DNA of 64,000 nt from Caproicibacter sp046707225 (GTDB lineage Bacteria > Bacillota > Clostridia > Oscillospirales > Acutalibacteraceae): the NCBI RefSeq assembly GCF_046707225.1, contig NZ_JBJKOP010000026.1, positions 1 to 64,000 of the forward strand. The letters are read 5' to 3'. The position numbers and the translations under genes were made by a program. The first letter of the stretch is position 1. The number at the start of each line of letters is the position of its first letter. This document shows, piece by piece, positions 51,941 through 60,990 of the stretch. The notes beneath the pieces were generated by a model, which searched no databases, was not told the DNA's origin, and worked only from the letters and a program-made list of their open reading frames with translations.

Positions 51941-52940
51941 ACATAAAATTTCAGGAGCACAGAAAGCAGCCTCCGTCATCATCGCTCTGGGGTCCGACGC
52001 GGCTTCCAAAATCTATAAATATCTCCATGAAGAAGAAGTGGAGCAGCTTACGCTCGAAATCGCGAGGACGACCAATCTTCCGCCCGATGCGATGGAAGGA
52101 ATTCTCGGCGACTTCTACAACCTTTGCCTGACGCAAAAGGTCATTACGGACGGCGGGGTGGAATATGCCCGCAACGTGCTGGAAAAGGCCTACGGCGCAC
52201 AGATGGCGGTCTCGCTGCTGGACCGCGTCACCAAGTCGCTGCGGTCAAAGGCGTTTGAATTTCTGCGCAAGGCGGATTACAAAAACCTGTTGACCGCCAT
52301 CCAGAACGAACACCCGCAGACGATTGCTTTGATTCTTTCGTATGCGCGCGCGGATCAGGCCGCGACGGTCATCGCGGACCTTCCCTCGGACAAGCAGTCG
52401 GACGTCGTCCAGCGGATCGCGACAATGGACCGGATTATTCCGGACGTTGTAAAAATTATAGAAAACAATCTTTCCGATAAATTCTCCAATGTCATGAGCG
52501 TCGATATGACTCAGTTCGGCGGGGTCGACTATGTGGCCGACATCATGAACAATATGGACCGCACCAATGAAAAATCCATTTTCGACGACCTCAACCGCAA
52601 GAACGCGGAGCTGTCCGAAGAAATCAGGCAGAAGATGTTTGTTTTCGAGGATATTGTTATTCTGGACAGCATGTCTATTCAGCGCTTTTTGCGGGAAGTG
52701 GACCCGAAGGATATTGTTTATGCGCTGAAAGGAGCCAATAAAGAGGTCGCAGATACCATCTTCAGCAATATGTCCTCTCGCTCTGCCGAAACGGTCAAAT
52801 CCGACCTGGAATATACACATAATGTCCGCTTGAGGGATGTGGAAGAAGCGCAGCAGCGTATTGTCGGCGTAATCCGCCGTCTGGAAAGCGAGGGCGAACT
52901 GGTAATTTCTAAGGGCGGGAAGGATGAAATTATTGAGTAA
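51933..52940 (+). CDS. fliG: Flagellar motor switch protein FliG
   Basis: A 335-residue switch protein. The N-terminal domain binds FliF (ISGAQKAASVIIALGSDAASKIYKYL). The middle domain carries EHPQTIALILSYARADQAATVIADLPSDKQSDVVQRIA. The C-terminal domain has the stator-contact charged helix (MFVFEDIVILDSMSIQRFLREVDPKDI, LALKGANKE-type motif as YALKGANKEVADTIF). It transmits torque from MotA and rotation sense from FliM. It overlaps fliF and fliH at its ends. Confidence 0.96.
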   Translation: MPEHKISGAQKAASVIIALGSDAASKIYKYLHEEEVEQLTLEIARTTNLPPDAMEGILGDFYNLCLTQKVITDGGVEYARNVLEKAYGAQMAVSLLDRVTKSLRSKAFEFLRKADYKNLLTAIQNEHPQTIALILSYARADQAATVIADLPSDKQSDVVQRIATMDRIIPDVVKIIENNLSDKFSNVMSVDMTQFGGVDYVADIMNNMDRTNEKSIFDDLNRKNAELSEEIRQKMFVFEDIVILDSMSIQRFLREVDPKDIVYALKGANKEVADTIFSNMSSRSAETVKSDLEYTHNVRLRDVEEAQQRIVGVIRRLESEGELVISKGGKDEIIE

Positions 52941-53706
52941 GGTCATTAAAGCCTCCCAGTACGGTCTGTTTATGGAAGAACCGGTATTTCAGTCAGCGGA
53001 CGGCGGCCATGCGTCGGCGGAAGAACAAAGCAAGTTGATTCTGGAGGAGGCGTTCCAGAAAGCCAAACAAATTATTGAATCGGCGCAAAGTTACGGCTCG
53101 GCCCAGCTGCGCGACTGCGCTCAGCGGGTGGAAGAAGAACTTCAGGAAGCAAAAAAGCAGGGATACCAGGACGGCTTTGCCCGCGGCCGCGAAGAGGGAG
53201 AGAAAACGGGGCTGCAGTCCGGAATGCGCCAGGGGATTTCCGAAGGAGAGAAAAGGGCCGACGAGGAGAATCAGACCCGCCTGAACGAGCTTTCCGAAAT
53301 GATCCGCTCCGTTGAAAAATCCAAGACGGAGATTCTTACAAAATTCGAATCGGATCTGACGGATCTTGCGGTGACCATCGCGAAGACAATTATCAAAAGA
53401 GAAATGGAAGCCGACCCCGGCGTTCTGCACGCCATTGTTCAAAACGCAGTCGATTCCTACCGGAATCAGGCGTGGGTTCGCATTTATGTCTCCGGAAACA
53501 CGGCAAAGCTGCTGACCAAAGCCGACGTTTCCATCGCAAAAGAGCTTGAATCTGTCTCGGATCATGTCAAAGTGGTCGTAACGCCGGGGATTGGGGACGA
53601 AGCCTGTGTGATCGAAATGCCGGATCAGGTGATCGACGCGGGAGTCGATACGCAGCTGAACAAAATACAGTCGGCGATGCATGAATCCGAACGTTCGGAA
53701 CAGTAA
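52924..53706 (+). CDS. fliH: Flagellar export ATPase regulator FliH
   Basis: A 260-residue stalk protein. A long helical region with Glu/Gln/Ala repeats and GxxxG-type periodicity (GYQDGFARGREEGEKTGLQSGMRQG, about 80-110) precedes the C-terminal FliH/V-ATPase E-subunit-like domain (LTDLAVTIAKTIIKREMEADPGVLHAIVQNAV, VTPGIGDEACVIEM). It binds FliI and anchors it at the export gate. It starts inside the end of fliG (17-nt overlap). Confidence 0.9.
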   Translation: MKLLSKVIKASQYGLFMEEPVFQSADGGHASAEEQSKLILEEAFQKAKQIIESAQSYGSAQLRDCAQRVEEELQEAKKQGYQDGFARGREEGEKTGLQSGMRQGISEGEKRADEENQTRLNELSEMIRSVEKSKTEILTKFESDLTDLAVTIAKTIIKREMEADPGVLHAIVQNAVDSYRNQAWVRIYVSGNTAKLLTKADVSIAKELESVSDHVKVVVTPGIGDEACVIEMPDQVIDAGVDTQLNKIQSAMHESERSEQ

Positions 53707-53729
53707 AAACGTTTGAAAGGAAAGGCCGT

Positions 53730-55031
53730 ATGGTTGATTTGCGGGCTGCCTGCGAGATCGTCACGAAGATTGATCCGCTCTGCTACAAGGGAAAAGTGAA
53801 AAACATCGTCGGGATGATGATAGAGACCACCGGCCTTGACGCCAAAATCGGGGATATCTGCACCATCGGCGGCCAGACGGGCGGGCCCGTGGTCGAAGCG
53901 GAGGCGGTCGGTTTCCGCGACGGGAACGTGCTGCTGATGTCGTACGGGGATATCCGCGGCGTGGGCCCGGGCAGCATCGTGGAATCGACCGGCCACAAGC
54001 TGCGGGTTCCGGTCGGCGAATGCCTGAAAGGCAGGACCGTCGATGCCGCGGGTAATCCGATCGACAGCCTGGGGGATTTTGAACCGGAAATGTACTACGA
54101 TGTGGAATCCCCCTGTGTCAATCCTCTGGACCGGCCCCGCATCAGTGAAACCATGACGTTCGGCATCAAGGCGATCGACGGGACTCTGACCATCGGCAAG
54201 GGACAGAGGGTCGGGATTTTCGCCGGCAGCGGCGTCGGGAAAAGCACCCTGATGGGGATGATCGCGAAAAATGTCAAATCGGACATCAATGTCATCGCGC
54301 TGGTCGGCGAGCGCGGCAGAGAAGTAAAGGAATTTATTGAAAAGGACCTGGGAGAGGAAGGGCTGGCCCGCTCCGTGCTGGTCGTGGCGACCTCCGACCA
54401 GCCGGCCATGTTCCGCGCGAAATGCGCCTTTGTCGCGACGGCCATCGCGGAGTATTTTCGCGACAGGGGGGAGGATGTTCTGCTGATGATGGATTCCCTG
54501 ACGCGTTTTGCCATGGCCCAAAGGGAAATCGGGCTCGCGACGGGTGAGCCTCCTATCGCAAGGGGTTACACGCCGTCAATTTATTCGCAGCTGCCCAGGC
54601 TTTTGGAACGGAGCGGAAACTTTATGACGGGCTCCATCACCGGGATTTACACGGTCCTGGTGGAAGGCGACGACACCAACGAGCCGATTTCGGACACCGT
54701 GCGCGGCATTCTGGATGGGCATATCGTGCTTTCGAGAACGCTTGCCGCGAAAAACCATTACCCCGCCATCGACGTGGGATCCAGTATTTCCCGCCTGATG
54801 ACGGATATTACCTCAGAGGAACATCAGGCGTCCGCCTCACGGCTGAGAAATCTTCTCTCCGTGTACAATCAGAATTACGACCTGATTTCCATCGGAGCCT
54901 ATAAACCCGGCATGAATAAAAGGCTTGACGAGGCAGTCGGTAAAATCGACGGGATCAACCGGTTCCTGATGCAGAGGGTTGACGAGTCGTTTTCCTATGA
55001 AGAAACCGAAAACCAGATGAAAGGGATTTAA
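53730..55031 (+). CDS. fliI: Flagellum-specific export ATPase FliI
   Basis: A 433-residue F1-beta-like ATPase. Walker A AGSGVGKST is near residue 166, Walker B is DVLLMMDSLTRFAMA, and the export-ATPase signature GYTPSIYSQLPRLLERSGN follows. It hydrolyses ATP to support export of rod, hook and filament subunits. RBS GAAAGGAAAGG precedes ATG 53730. It lies between FliH and FliJ, its partners in the export complex. Confidence 0.97.
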   Translation: MVDLRAACEIVTKIDPLCYKGKVKNIVGMMIETTGLDAKIGDICTIGGQTGGPVVEAEAVGFRDGNVLLMSYGDIRGVGPGSIVESTGHKLRVPVGECLKGRTVDAAGNPIDSLGDFEPEMYYDVESPCVNPLDRPRISETMTFGIKAIDGTLTIGKGQRVGIFAGSGVGKSTLMGMIAKNVKSDINVIALVGERGREVKEFIEKDLGEEGLARSVLVVATSDQPAMFRAKCAFVATAIAEYFRDRGEDVLLMMDSLTRFAMAQREIGLATGEPPIARGYTPSIYSQLPRLLERSGNFMTGSITGIYTVLVEGDDTNEPISDTVRGILDGHIVLSRTLAAKNHYPAIDVGSSISRLMTDITSEEHQASASRLRNLLSVYNQNYDLISIGAYKPGMNKRLDEAVGKIDGINRFLMQRVDESFSYEETENQMKGI

Positions 55032-55034
55032 AAC

Positions 55035-55490
55035 ATGAAAAAGTTTGTCTTTTCCCTTGAAAACGTCCTTCGGTATAAAAAGGAATCACTGGATATGCTG
55101 AAGAATGAAATGGCGCAGCTTCAAATGAAAATCCGGGAACTGGAAGAGGAAATTACCAGAGTAAAACAGGAGTATTCCGATTTGAACCGGACCCTGACTC
55201 TTCAAATGAAGACTGGTGTGGAACCCTGCGGCATTGCGGTGTACAAGCGCTATTTTGTCGAGCTGGACCGCCGCAGCAGAATGCTGGAATCGCAGAGGAC
55301 GGCCGCGCAAAGGGCCGCCGCCGCGAAGCAGGAGGAGATCGTCCATATGAAAAGCGATATCTCCGGCCTGGAAAAGCTTAAGGATTCACAACTGAAGGAC
55401 TATGAGGCCCAGGGCCGCAAGGAGCAGGAACTGATTGTGGAAGAATTTGTCTCTCGGAAAAAGGACGCCTCGGAATGCCGGACGGCCTGA
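55035..55490 (+). CDS. fliJ: Flagellar export chaperone/central stalk FliJ
   Basis: A 151-residue protein, essentially one long antiparallel coiled coil (FVFSLENVLRYKKESLDMLKNEMAQLQ, ESQRTAAQRAAAAKQEEI). Size, fold and location right after fliI identify it. It acts as the rotor-like subunit of the FliI hexamer. The sequence family is weakly conserved, so context supports the call. Confidence 0.9.
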   Translation: MKKFVFSLENVLRYKKESLDMLKNEMAQLQMKIRELEEEITRVKQEYSDLNRTLTLQMKTGVEPCGIAVYKRYFVELDRRSRMLESQRTAAQRAAAAKQEEIVHMKSDISGLEKLKDSQLKDYEAQGRKEQELIVEEFVSRKKDASECRTA

Positions 55491-55552
55491 ACAGTTTCGC
55501 TGTCTAATTACATTTTAGATAGATCAATTTCAGTGAAAGGAGGTGAGTGAAC

Positions 55553-56932
55553 ATGATACAGCAGATCAGTGCGCAAAGCATGAATGTGCCCCAGACAAAA
55601 CCGGCGGGCGAAAGTCAGCCGCGTGAAACGGACGAATTTCGTTCCATGCTGAAATCCGCCGTTCAGAAGTCGGACTCCAAAGCATCAAAAAAGGCGGAAG
55701 ACGGTAAAACAAAGAAACAGGCTCAAAAAACGGACGAATCGGACCGAGGGCAGTCGAAGCAGGGTGTAACAGCTGCGTCCCCCTCGCCGCAGGAATCCGC
55801 TCTTTTTATTGCGCCGGGAAAGATTCAGACAGTTGATTCTCCGGCGGATGGGAAAGACGGAGGCACGCAAAAGGGGCAGATCGCCGGAATTCAGGCGGCT
55901 GCTCAGGAAGCCTCTAAAACGGCGGGCGCAGCCCTTGTTTCCGGTGCGGAGCAGCCGGCGGAAACGGCTGCACAGGGAAACCTGCCCTCCGTACCCGATG
56001 GAAAACAGCCCCCTGCGAAATCCGTGCGGACTTCCGGCACTCAGGCGGCGGTCCCCGTAAATGGAAAGGCTGCTTCCCAACAGGGAACGAAACCAAACGG
56101 CACGGCGGACGCACGGGCGAAAACCTCGGCGGAATCCGGTCAATCGGGCGGAGTCCCGACAAAGGCATCGTCCTCCGGCCAACCTCCTAAGACCGAAAGT
56201 AAGGGAATTTCAGCCGGAACGGTTCCGGACGGAGCGGCGCAGGCCGCGAACACCGCGGACTCAGCCGATCAATCTTCGGCCGTTTTGAATCCCGTCGCAA
56301 CGGCAGATCCGACAATTCAGGACGTCAAAACGCAGGTGCGCGGCGCGGGTTTGGGCCAATCGGGCGGAGACGGCAAAACCGGCCGATCCGGGGAAGACGG
56401 CAAAGGAAACGCCACGGCGGCGACCGACAGTCTTTCCAACCTTTACGGCACCGGCAACATTGTCATCAAGGTTTCCGGCGAAGCGGCCCAGGCTCCGTCC
56501 CCGGTTCATCAGGTGGCGAATACGGCTGCCTATCAGCTGCAAAACGGGAAAAACGAGTTCCAAATGGATCTTTACCCGCAGTCGCTTGGAAAGGTTTCGC
56601 TGAAGATGACCTCGCAGAACGGCCTGCTTACCGTTGAAATCTTGGCGGCCGACCCAAAGACCCAAAGCCTGCTTCTCTCAGGCTCCGCAGAAATCCGTAC
56701 GATTTTACAGGCTTCCACCGGACAGAACGTGCAGACAGTGATTCCGAACCAGCAGGCGGCGCAGTGGTACGGGCAGCCTCAGGACGGCGGCGGAGGAAAT
56801 TCCGGGAATCAGGGCCGCGAACGCGAGAAACCCCGTAAAGGCAGGCCGGAGGGAATCGGCTCCGTTTCCTCGGAGCTGAGCACAGGCGATTTTCTTACCA
56901 TGATTCAGCAGATCGGCGCGTTTGCGCGGTAA
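55553..56932 (+). CDS. fliK: Flagellar hook-length control protein FliK
   Basis: A 459-residue secreted ruler. Most of the protein (about 20-300) is disordered, rich in Ala, Gln, Gly, Lys and Pro. The conserved C-terminal domain (NEFQMDLYPQSLGKVSLKMTSQNGLLTVEILAADPKTQSLL, then LRTILQ-type EIRTILQASTG) triggers the export specificity switch. GGAGGTG at 55539-55545 sets ATG 55553; the GTG at 55547 is too close. It is placed between fliJ and flgD as usual. Confidence 0.92.
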   Translation: MIQQISAQSMNVPQTKPAGESQPRETDEFRSMLKSAVQKSDSKASKKAEDGKTKKQAQKTDESDRGQSKQGVTAASPSPQESALFIAPGKIQTVDSPADGKDGGTQKGQIAGIQAAAQEASKTAGAALVSGAEQPAETAAQGNLPSVPDGKQPPAKSVRTSGTQAAVPVNGKAASQQGTKPNGTADARAKTSAESGQSGGVPTKASSSGQPPKTESKGISAGTVPDGAAQAANTADSADQSSAVLNPVATADPTIQDVKTQVRGAGLGQSGGDGKTGRSGEDGKGNATAATDSLSNLYGTGNIVIKVSGEAAQAPSPVHQVANTAAYQLQNGKNEFQMDLYPQSLGKVSLKMTSQNGLLTVEILAADPKTQSLLLSGSAEIRTILQASTGQNVQTVIPNQQAAQWYGQPQDGGGGNSGNQGREREKPRKGRPEGIGSVSSELSTGDFLTMIQQIGAFAR

Positions 56933-56950
56933 CAAAAGGAGGGAAAATAC

Positions 56951-57436
56951 TTGGATAACCTTGGAATTACAGGATATGGGACTCTGGGGCGAACCTACTC
57001 TTCCGGCACCTCCGGGCTGGAATCGTCGGCAAACAACTCAACCTCAACGCAGTCATCCGGTTCTTCGTTGGACATGAACGATTTCCTGCAGCTTCTGGCG
57101 GCTCAGTTCGAAAATCAGGATGTGATGAACCCCACGGACAATACCGAATTCATTTCCGAACTGGCGCAGTTTTCGTCCCTGCAGGCGATGAGCCAGCTGA
57201 CCACCTACTCTGAACGGCAGTACGCGGCGTCTCTGGTCGGCAAGACCGTGGAAATGGGGACATACGATAAGACCGGGCAGTACGTGATGAAAAAGGGCGT
57301 TGTCGAAAGCACGGCCTTCGGTTCCGACGGCTGCGGCATACTGCTGGAGGGCGACAACACGTCTTACAAGCTGACCGACGTGGTCATGGTTTTGAACGAA
57401 ACCGGGTCGAACGGCGGCTCTGAGGGCGGCACCTGA
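56951..57436 (+). CDS. flgD: Flagellar hook capping/scaffold protein FlgD
   Basis: A 161-residue cap protein. The diagnostic block is LDMNDFLQLLAAQFENQDVMNPTDNTEFISELAQFSSLQAMSQL. The C-terminal part has one small beta domain (LVGKTVEMGTYDKTGQYVMKKGVVESTAFGSDGCGILL) and lacks the Ig-like extension of longer FlgD proteins. The start is TTG 56951, with GGAGGG 8-9 nt upstream. Confidence 0.94.
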   Translation: MDNLGITGYGTLGRTYSSGTSGLESSANNSTSTQSSGSSLDMNDFLQLLAAQFENQDVMNPTDNTEFISELAQFSSLQAMSQLTTYSERQYAASLVGKTVEMGTYDKTGQYVMKKGVVESTAFGSDGCGILLEGDNTSYKLTDVVMVLNETGSNGGSEGGT

Positions 57437-57483
57437 AACTGCCGGAACCTTCGTAATTCAATCAATCCAAAGGCGGCGAAATC

Positions 57484-57885
57484 ATGAACGACATCCAGTT
57501 TCGGAAAAACTATTCCGCCTGGATCGGCCCAACGTATCCGGTTCAGCCGGAAATCCAGAATCCGAAAACCCGGCAAACCGACTCCGCAGGAAAAGGCAGT
57601 TTTTCAGAAATCCTGCAAACCGTACGGCAGGGCGGCCTGACTTTTTCCAAACATGCTCTGCAGCGTATGGACGAACGGCAGATTGAAGTTTCCCCCGAAC
57701 TGATGGCGCGGATGAGCGGCGCGGCGGAAAAAGCAAAAACCAAGGGCGTCCGCGACGCGCTGATGATGAGCGGAGACACCGCGTTTATCGTCAATATTCC
57801 CAGCTCGACGGTCGTCACGATGATGAACGGCGGGGAAATGAAAGAAAACATTTTTACAAACATCGATGGAGCCGTGATTTTATAA
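57484..57885 (+). CDS. Flagellar operon protein of the TIGR02530 family
   Basis: A 133-residue protein. The core LTFSKHALQRMDERQIEVSPELMARMSGAAEKAKTKGVRDALMMSGDTAFIVNI, then STVVTMMNGGEMKENIFTNIDGAVIL is the conserved family pattern. It is always found between flgD and flgE in Firmicutes. Its biochemical role is not established; involvement in hook assembly is inferred from location. Confidence 0.92.
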   Translation: MNDIQFRKNYSAWIGPTYPVQPEIQNPKTRQTDSAGKGSFSEILQTVRQGGLTFSKHALQRMDERQIEVSPELMARMSGAAEKAKTKGVRDALMMSGDTAFIVNIPSSTVVTMMNGGEMKENIFTNIDGAVIL

Positions 57886-57963
57886 CCGGACCTTTGTAAG
57901 GGGGTTATCGGGCTTTGAATGACGGAGAAGCCCGGCGGTTCCGAAAAAAGGAGAGAAAATACA

Positions 57964-58893
57964 ATGGCTTTGATGAGAGCAATGTCCTCCGGCGTGGCAG
58001 GACTGAAGGCCCACCAGACGGCGCTGGATGTAATCGGCAACAATATCGCGAACGTCAACACCTACGGGTTCAAGGCGTCGCGTACCCTGTTCAGCGATGT
58101 GCTGTACCAGACCCTGACCAGCGCGACGGCGCCGGGGCTTACAAAAGATGGCCAAGGCAATGTTACTGATAATGGTACGGGCGGCATCAACCCGAGCCAG
58201 GTCGGCTACGGTTCCACCGCTTCCTCGGTTACGGTCGATACCGGACGCGCCGGCATGGCAACCACAGGGTTCGGCGGCGACTGCTATATCAACGGCGAGG
58301 GATATTTTATCATCGGCGATGGTAAACCGACAGGTCTTGTCCCACCCAGTCATCAATACACTCGTGTTGGCGCTCTTTCATTTGATAGTGAGGGCTACTT
58401 GGTAGATGGACATGGAAATCGAGTTTGTGGGGCTGGTAATAGTGTTGTTCAGTCTGCTGAAGCGGCACTCAGTGGTGATACACTTGACGATATTTCGACA
58501 AGCGGACCGGAATATATTCATTATTGTCCAAGTAAAGACACACTCAGTGCTGTTGCTATTGCTGCTGATGGGACCATAACGGCGACAAACGGTGACGGTA
58601 AAGTGGTAACGGTTGGCCAAATTTCACTGGCCCATTTCTCTAATCCGGGCGGTCTTGAGCAGGAGGGCGGAAACTACTATAAAGACACAAGCAACTCCGG
58701 CGATGCCACCTATGCCACTCCGGGCAGCGGTGCTACCGGAAAGCTGGTGACCGGCGCGCTGGAATCCTCCAACGTGGACCTCGCGAATGAATTTTCCAAC
58801 ATGATCTCCACCCAACGCGGCTATCAGGCGAACTCCAAGATCATTACGGTTTCGGATACGATGCTTGAAACCCTTGTAAATATGGTCCGTTAA
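57964..58893 (+). CDS. flgE: Flagellar hook protein FlgE
   Basis: A 309-residue hook subunit. ATG 57964 (AAAAGGAGAG upstream) gives MALMRAMSSGVAGLKAHQTALDVIGNNIANVNTYGFKASRTLFSDV, the FlgE/F/G N-terminus. The C-terminus, GALESSNVDLANEFSNMISTQRGYQANSKIITVSDTMLETLVNM, closes the rod-hook domain. It is shorter than most FlgE (about 400), so a FlgG-like identity was considered. Its place after flgD and the TIGR02530 gene favours FlgE. DNA from about 58340 to 58630 (residues about 125-222, the surface domain) is AT-rich with different codon use from the GC-rich ends. Confidence 0.88.
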   Translation: MALMRAMSSGVAGLKAHQTALDVIGNNIANVNTYGFKASRTLFSDVLYQTLTSATAPGLTKDGQGNVTDNGTGGINPSQVGYGSTASSVTVDTGRAGMATTGFGGDCYINGEGYFIIGDGKPTGLVPPSHQYTRVGALSFDSEGYLVDGHGNRVCGAGNSVVQSAEAALSGDTLDDISTSGPEYIHYCPSKDTLSAVAIAADGTITATNGDGKVVTVGQISLAHFSNPGGLEQEGGNYYKDTSNSGDATYATPGSGATGKLVTGALESSNVDLANEFSNMISTQRGYQANSKIITVSDTMLETLVNMVR

Positions 58894-58907
58894 GGAAACG
58901 CACCGCC

Positions 58908-58931
58908 CCTTCCCGGGTAAAACCGGGAAGG
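58908..58931 (+). other. Intercistronic hairpin between flgE and flbD
   Basis: A 9-bp stem CCTTCCCGG (58908-58916) with CCGGGAAGG (58923-58931) and a 6-nt loop GTAAAA. There is no T-tract, so it is more likely an mRNA processing or stability element than a terminator. Confidence 0.45.
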
Positions 58932-58965
58932 AACCGCGGTGATCATCCGACTGGGGGGAAGGAAA

Positions 58966-59184
58966 ATGATCGAACTCACGCAGCTCAACGGCGCGCCGTT
59001 TCTGCTCAACTGCAATTTGATCGAGACGATCGAGAACATACCGGAAACCAAAATTTCGCTCACGACGGGAAAATATTACCTGGTTCAGGAAGAGCGAAAG
59101 GAAATCATTCAAAAAATCATCTCCTATCAGCGCATGATTTACAAAAATATGATCTGTATTGAAGGGCTCAGGCCTCAGGATTAA
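58966..59184 (+). CDS. flbD: Flagellar protein FlbD
   Basis: A 72-residue protein. ATG 58966 has GGGGGGAAGG upstream. The sequence MIELTQLNGAPFLLNCNLIETIENIPETKISLTTGKYYLVQE is the conserved FlbD block (not related to Caulobacter FlbD response regulators). It is usually found just before motA or fliL in Firmicutes flagellar operons. Its function is not well defined. Confidence 0.93.
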   Translation: MIELTQLNGAPFLLNCNLIETIENIPETKISLTTGKYYLVQEERKEIIQKIISYQRMIYKNMICIEGLRPQD

Positions 59185-59211
59185 ATCTAAGGTTCAGGGA
59201 AGTGTTTGTTC

Positions 59212-60045
59212 ATGGATTTTACAGGAATTATCGGTCTTATTGCCGGCTTGGGCCTGATTTTCTACGGAATTACGGGCCTGACCGACATGGGCGCGATGAA
59301 AAGCTTCATTGAGTATCAGAGCATGGCGATTACCATCGGCGGAACCATTGCCTCCACCCTGATTGCTTTCCCGATTTCCTATTTCAAGAAAATCCCCGCC
59401 CAGCTGAAAATAGCCGTTCAGAGGAACCGCTACGACCCCAAAAAATACATCGACATGATCGTGGACTTTGCACAGGAAGCGCGGAAAAAGGGACTGCTTT
59501 CTCTGGAGGAAAAGGCAAACGGGCTGAACGACTCCGATTCCTTTCTTAAGAACAGCATTCTGCTGATTGTGGACGCGATCGATCCGGAAAAAGTGAAAGA
59601 GATGCTGGACAATGAACTGGATTCCCTGGACGAACGGCATTCCCAAGGCTGGCAGTTTTTTGAAAAAGCCTCAACGTTTGCGCCGGCGTTCGGCATGATC
59701 GGTACGCTGATCGGTCTGATTAACATGCTGGGGAACCTGAATATGGATTCCACCAGCGGCGCGAACGCTTTGGGGCAGGGAATGTCCGTCGCGCTGATCA
59801 CCACCTTCTACGGGTCCCTGCTTGCGAACCTGATTCTGGTTCCGGTCGGTCACAAGCTGCATATGCGGCACAACGAGGAACGACTCTGCAAAGAAATCGT
59901 TGTGGAGGGGGTCGTCGCCATTCAAGCGGGCGACAATCCGAAGCATATTGAGCAGCGGCTGAAAGCGTTCCTCTGCGAACGGGAAAGGGGAGAGGAAACG
60001 GAGCCCGGCAAGAAGGGTAAAAAGGAAAAAAAGAGCAAAAAATAG
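59212..60045 (+). CDS. motA: Flagellar stator protein MotA
   Basis: A 277-residue stator subunit with four membrane helices: two at the N-terminus (DFTGIIGLIAGLGLIFYGI, MAITIGGTIASTLIAFPISY) and two near 160-215 (FGMIGTLIGLINML, VALITTFYGSLLANLILVPVGHKL). The large cytoplasmic loop contains the charged residues that contact FliG. The lysine-rich tail (KKGKKEKKSKK) is unusual in density. ATG 59212 is preferred over TTG 59206. It forms the ion channel with MotB. Confidence 0.95.
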   Translation: MDFTGIIGLIAGLGLIFYGITGLTDMGAMKSFIEYQSMAITIGGTIASTLIAFPISYFKKIPAQLKIAVQRNRYDPKKYIDMIVDFAQEARKKGLLSLEEKANGLNDSDSFLKNSILLIVDAIDPEKVKEMLDNELDSLDERHSQGWQFFEKASTFAPAFGMIGTLIGLINMLGNLNMDSTSGANALGQGMSVALITTFYGSLLANLILVPVGHKLHMRHNEERLCKEIVVEGVVAIQAGDNPKHIEQRLKAFLCERERGEETEPGKKGKKEKKSKK

Positions 60046-60082
60046 CGCTCATGAACATATAATGGGGGATTGAGGTGGTAAA

Positions 60083-60919
60083 ATGAGAAAAAAGAAACAG
60101 GATGATTCTTCCGGCGGCCCCAGCTGGCTGGATACCTATGCCGATATGGTGACGCTGCTGCTTACCTTTTTTGTTCTTCTGTTCTCCATGTCGACTTTAA
60201 ACTCCAGTAAATGGCAGAAGCTGGTTGTCGCGCTGTCGGCCAACATCGCAAAAACCCAGGTCAACAGCGAACAGCAGGTGGTTATTGACCCGTCGTCCAA
60301 CGTCGTCTCGAAAGCGCCGAGTGCGGCCGCGCCGGACGAAGGGCTGGGCGAGGAATCCAAGCCGGTCGACAAGGTAACGGATTTTGACCAGCTTTACGCT
60401 TATCTGAAAAAATACATAGAAGACAACCATCTCGACAGCAGCGTGAAGATTTACAAGGGGGACGGGTACACGTTTCTTTCCTTTCGAAACAGCATCTTTT
60501 TCGACGGCGACAGCTCCACTCTGCGCCCGCAGGGAAAGGTGATCCTCGATTTCCTCTGCGACGCGATGTCCAACATTCCGGACCAGATCGGCGAAATCCG
60601 TTTCTATGGGCATACGGCCAAGGTTTCGGCGACGAACACGCCGGAACGGCAGGCGTTTGACCGCGGCCTTTCCGACGACAGGGCGAAAAACGTGCTGCTG
60701 TATGTACAGGCAAAGGGGATTATCAGCGGAGCAAAGATGGTCAGCGAGGGTTACGGCGAATACCGCCCGATTGTACCGGACGACGGGACCGAGGCGACCA
60801 GAGCCAAAAACCGGAGGGTGGAAATTTATCTTTCCAAAACCGGCAAGACGGTCGATGTTCTGGACAAGGTATATGAGGAAATCAAGGCCTCGAATCAGGC
60901 TTCGTCGGCAGGCGGGTAA
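60083..60919 (+). CDS. motB: Flagellar stator protein MotB
   Basis: A 278-residue stator anchor. A single N-terminal helix (TYADMVTLLLTFFVLLFSMS) carries the ion-carrying Asp21. A linker is followed by the OmpA-like peptidoglycan-binding domain (FFDGDSSTLRPQGKVILDFLCDAM, FYGHTAKVSATNTPERQAFDRGLSDDRAKNV, RAKNRRVEIYLSK). It fixes the stator to the wall. H+ versus Na+ use cannot be decided confidently. Confidence 0.95.
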   Translation: MRKKKQDDSSGGPSWLDTYADMVTLLLTFFVLLFSMSTLNSSKWQKLVVALSANIAKTQVNSEQQVVIDPSSNVVSKAPSAAAPDEGLGEESKPVDKVTDFDQLYAYLKKYIEDNHLDSSVKIYKGDGYTFLSFRNSIFFDGDSSTLRPQGKVILDFLCDAMSNIPDQIGEIRFYGHTAKVSATNTPERQAFDRGLSDDRAKNVLLYVQAKGIISGAKMVSEGYGEYRPIVPDDGTEATRAKNRRVEIYLSKTGKTVDVLDKVYEEIKASNQASSAGG

Positions 60920-60925
60920 AAATTT

Positions 60926-60945
60926 CCCGGCGCCGCGGCGCCGGG
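60926..60945 (+). other. Perfect 20-bp GC palindrome between motB and fliM
   Basis: CCCGGCGCCG (60926-60935) followed immediately by its complement (60936-60945). It has no loop and no T-tract. It may form a cruciform or an RNA stem within the operon transcript, perhaps setting relative stator and switch mRNA levels. Confidence 0.45.
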
Positions 60946-60990
60946 CCGTACAGACAGTTTCAGAATCCTAGCTAAAGAATGGTGGTACAT

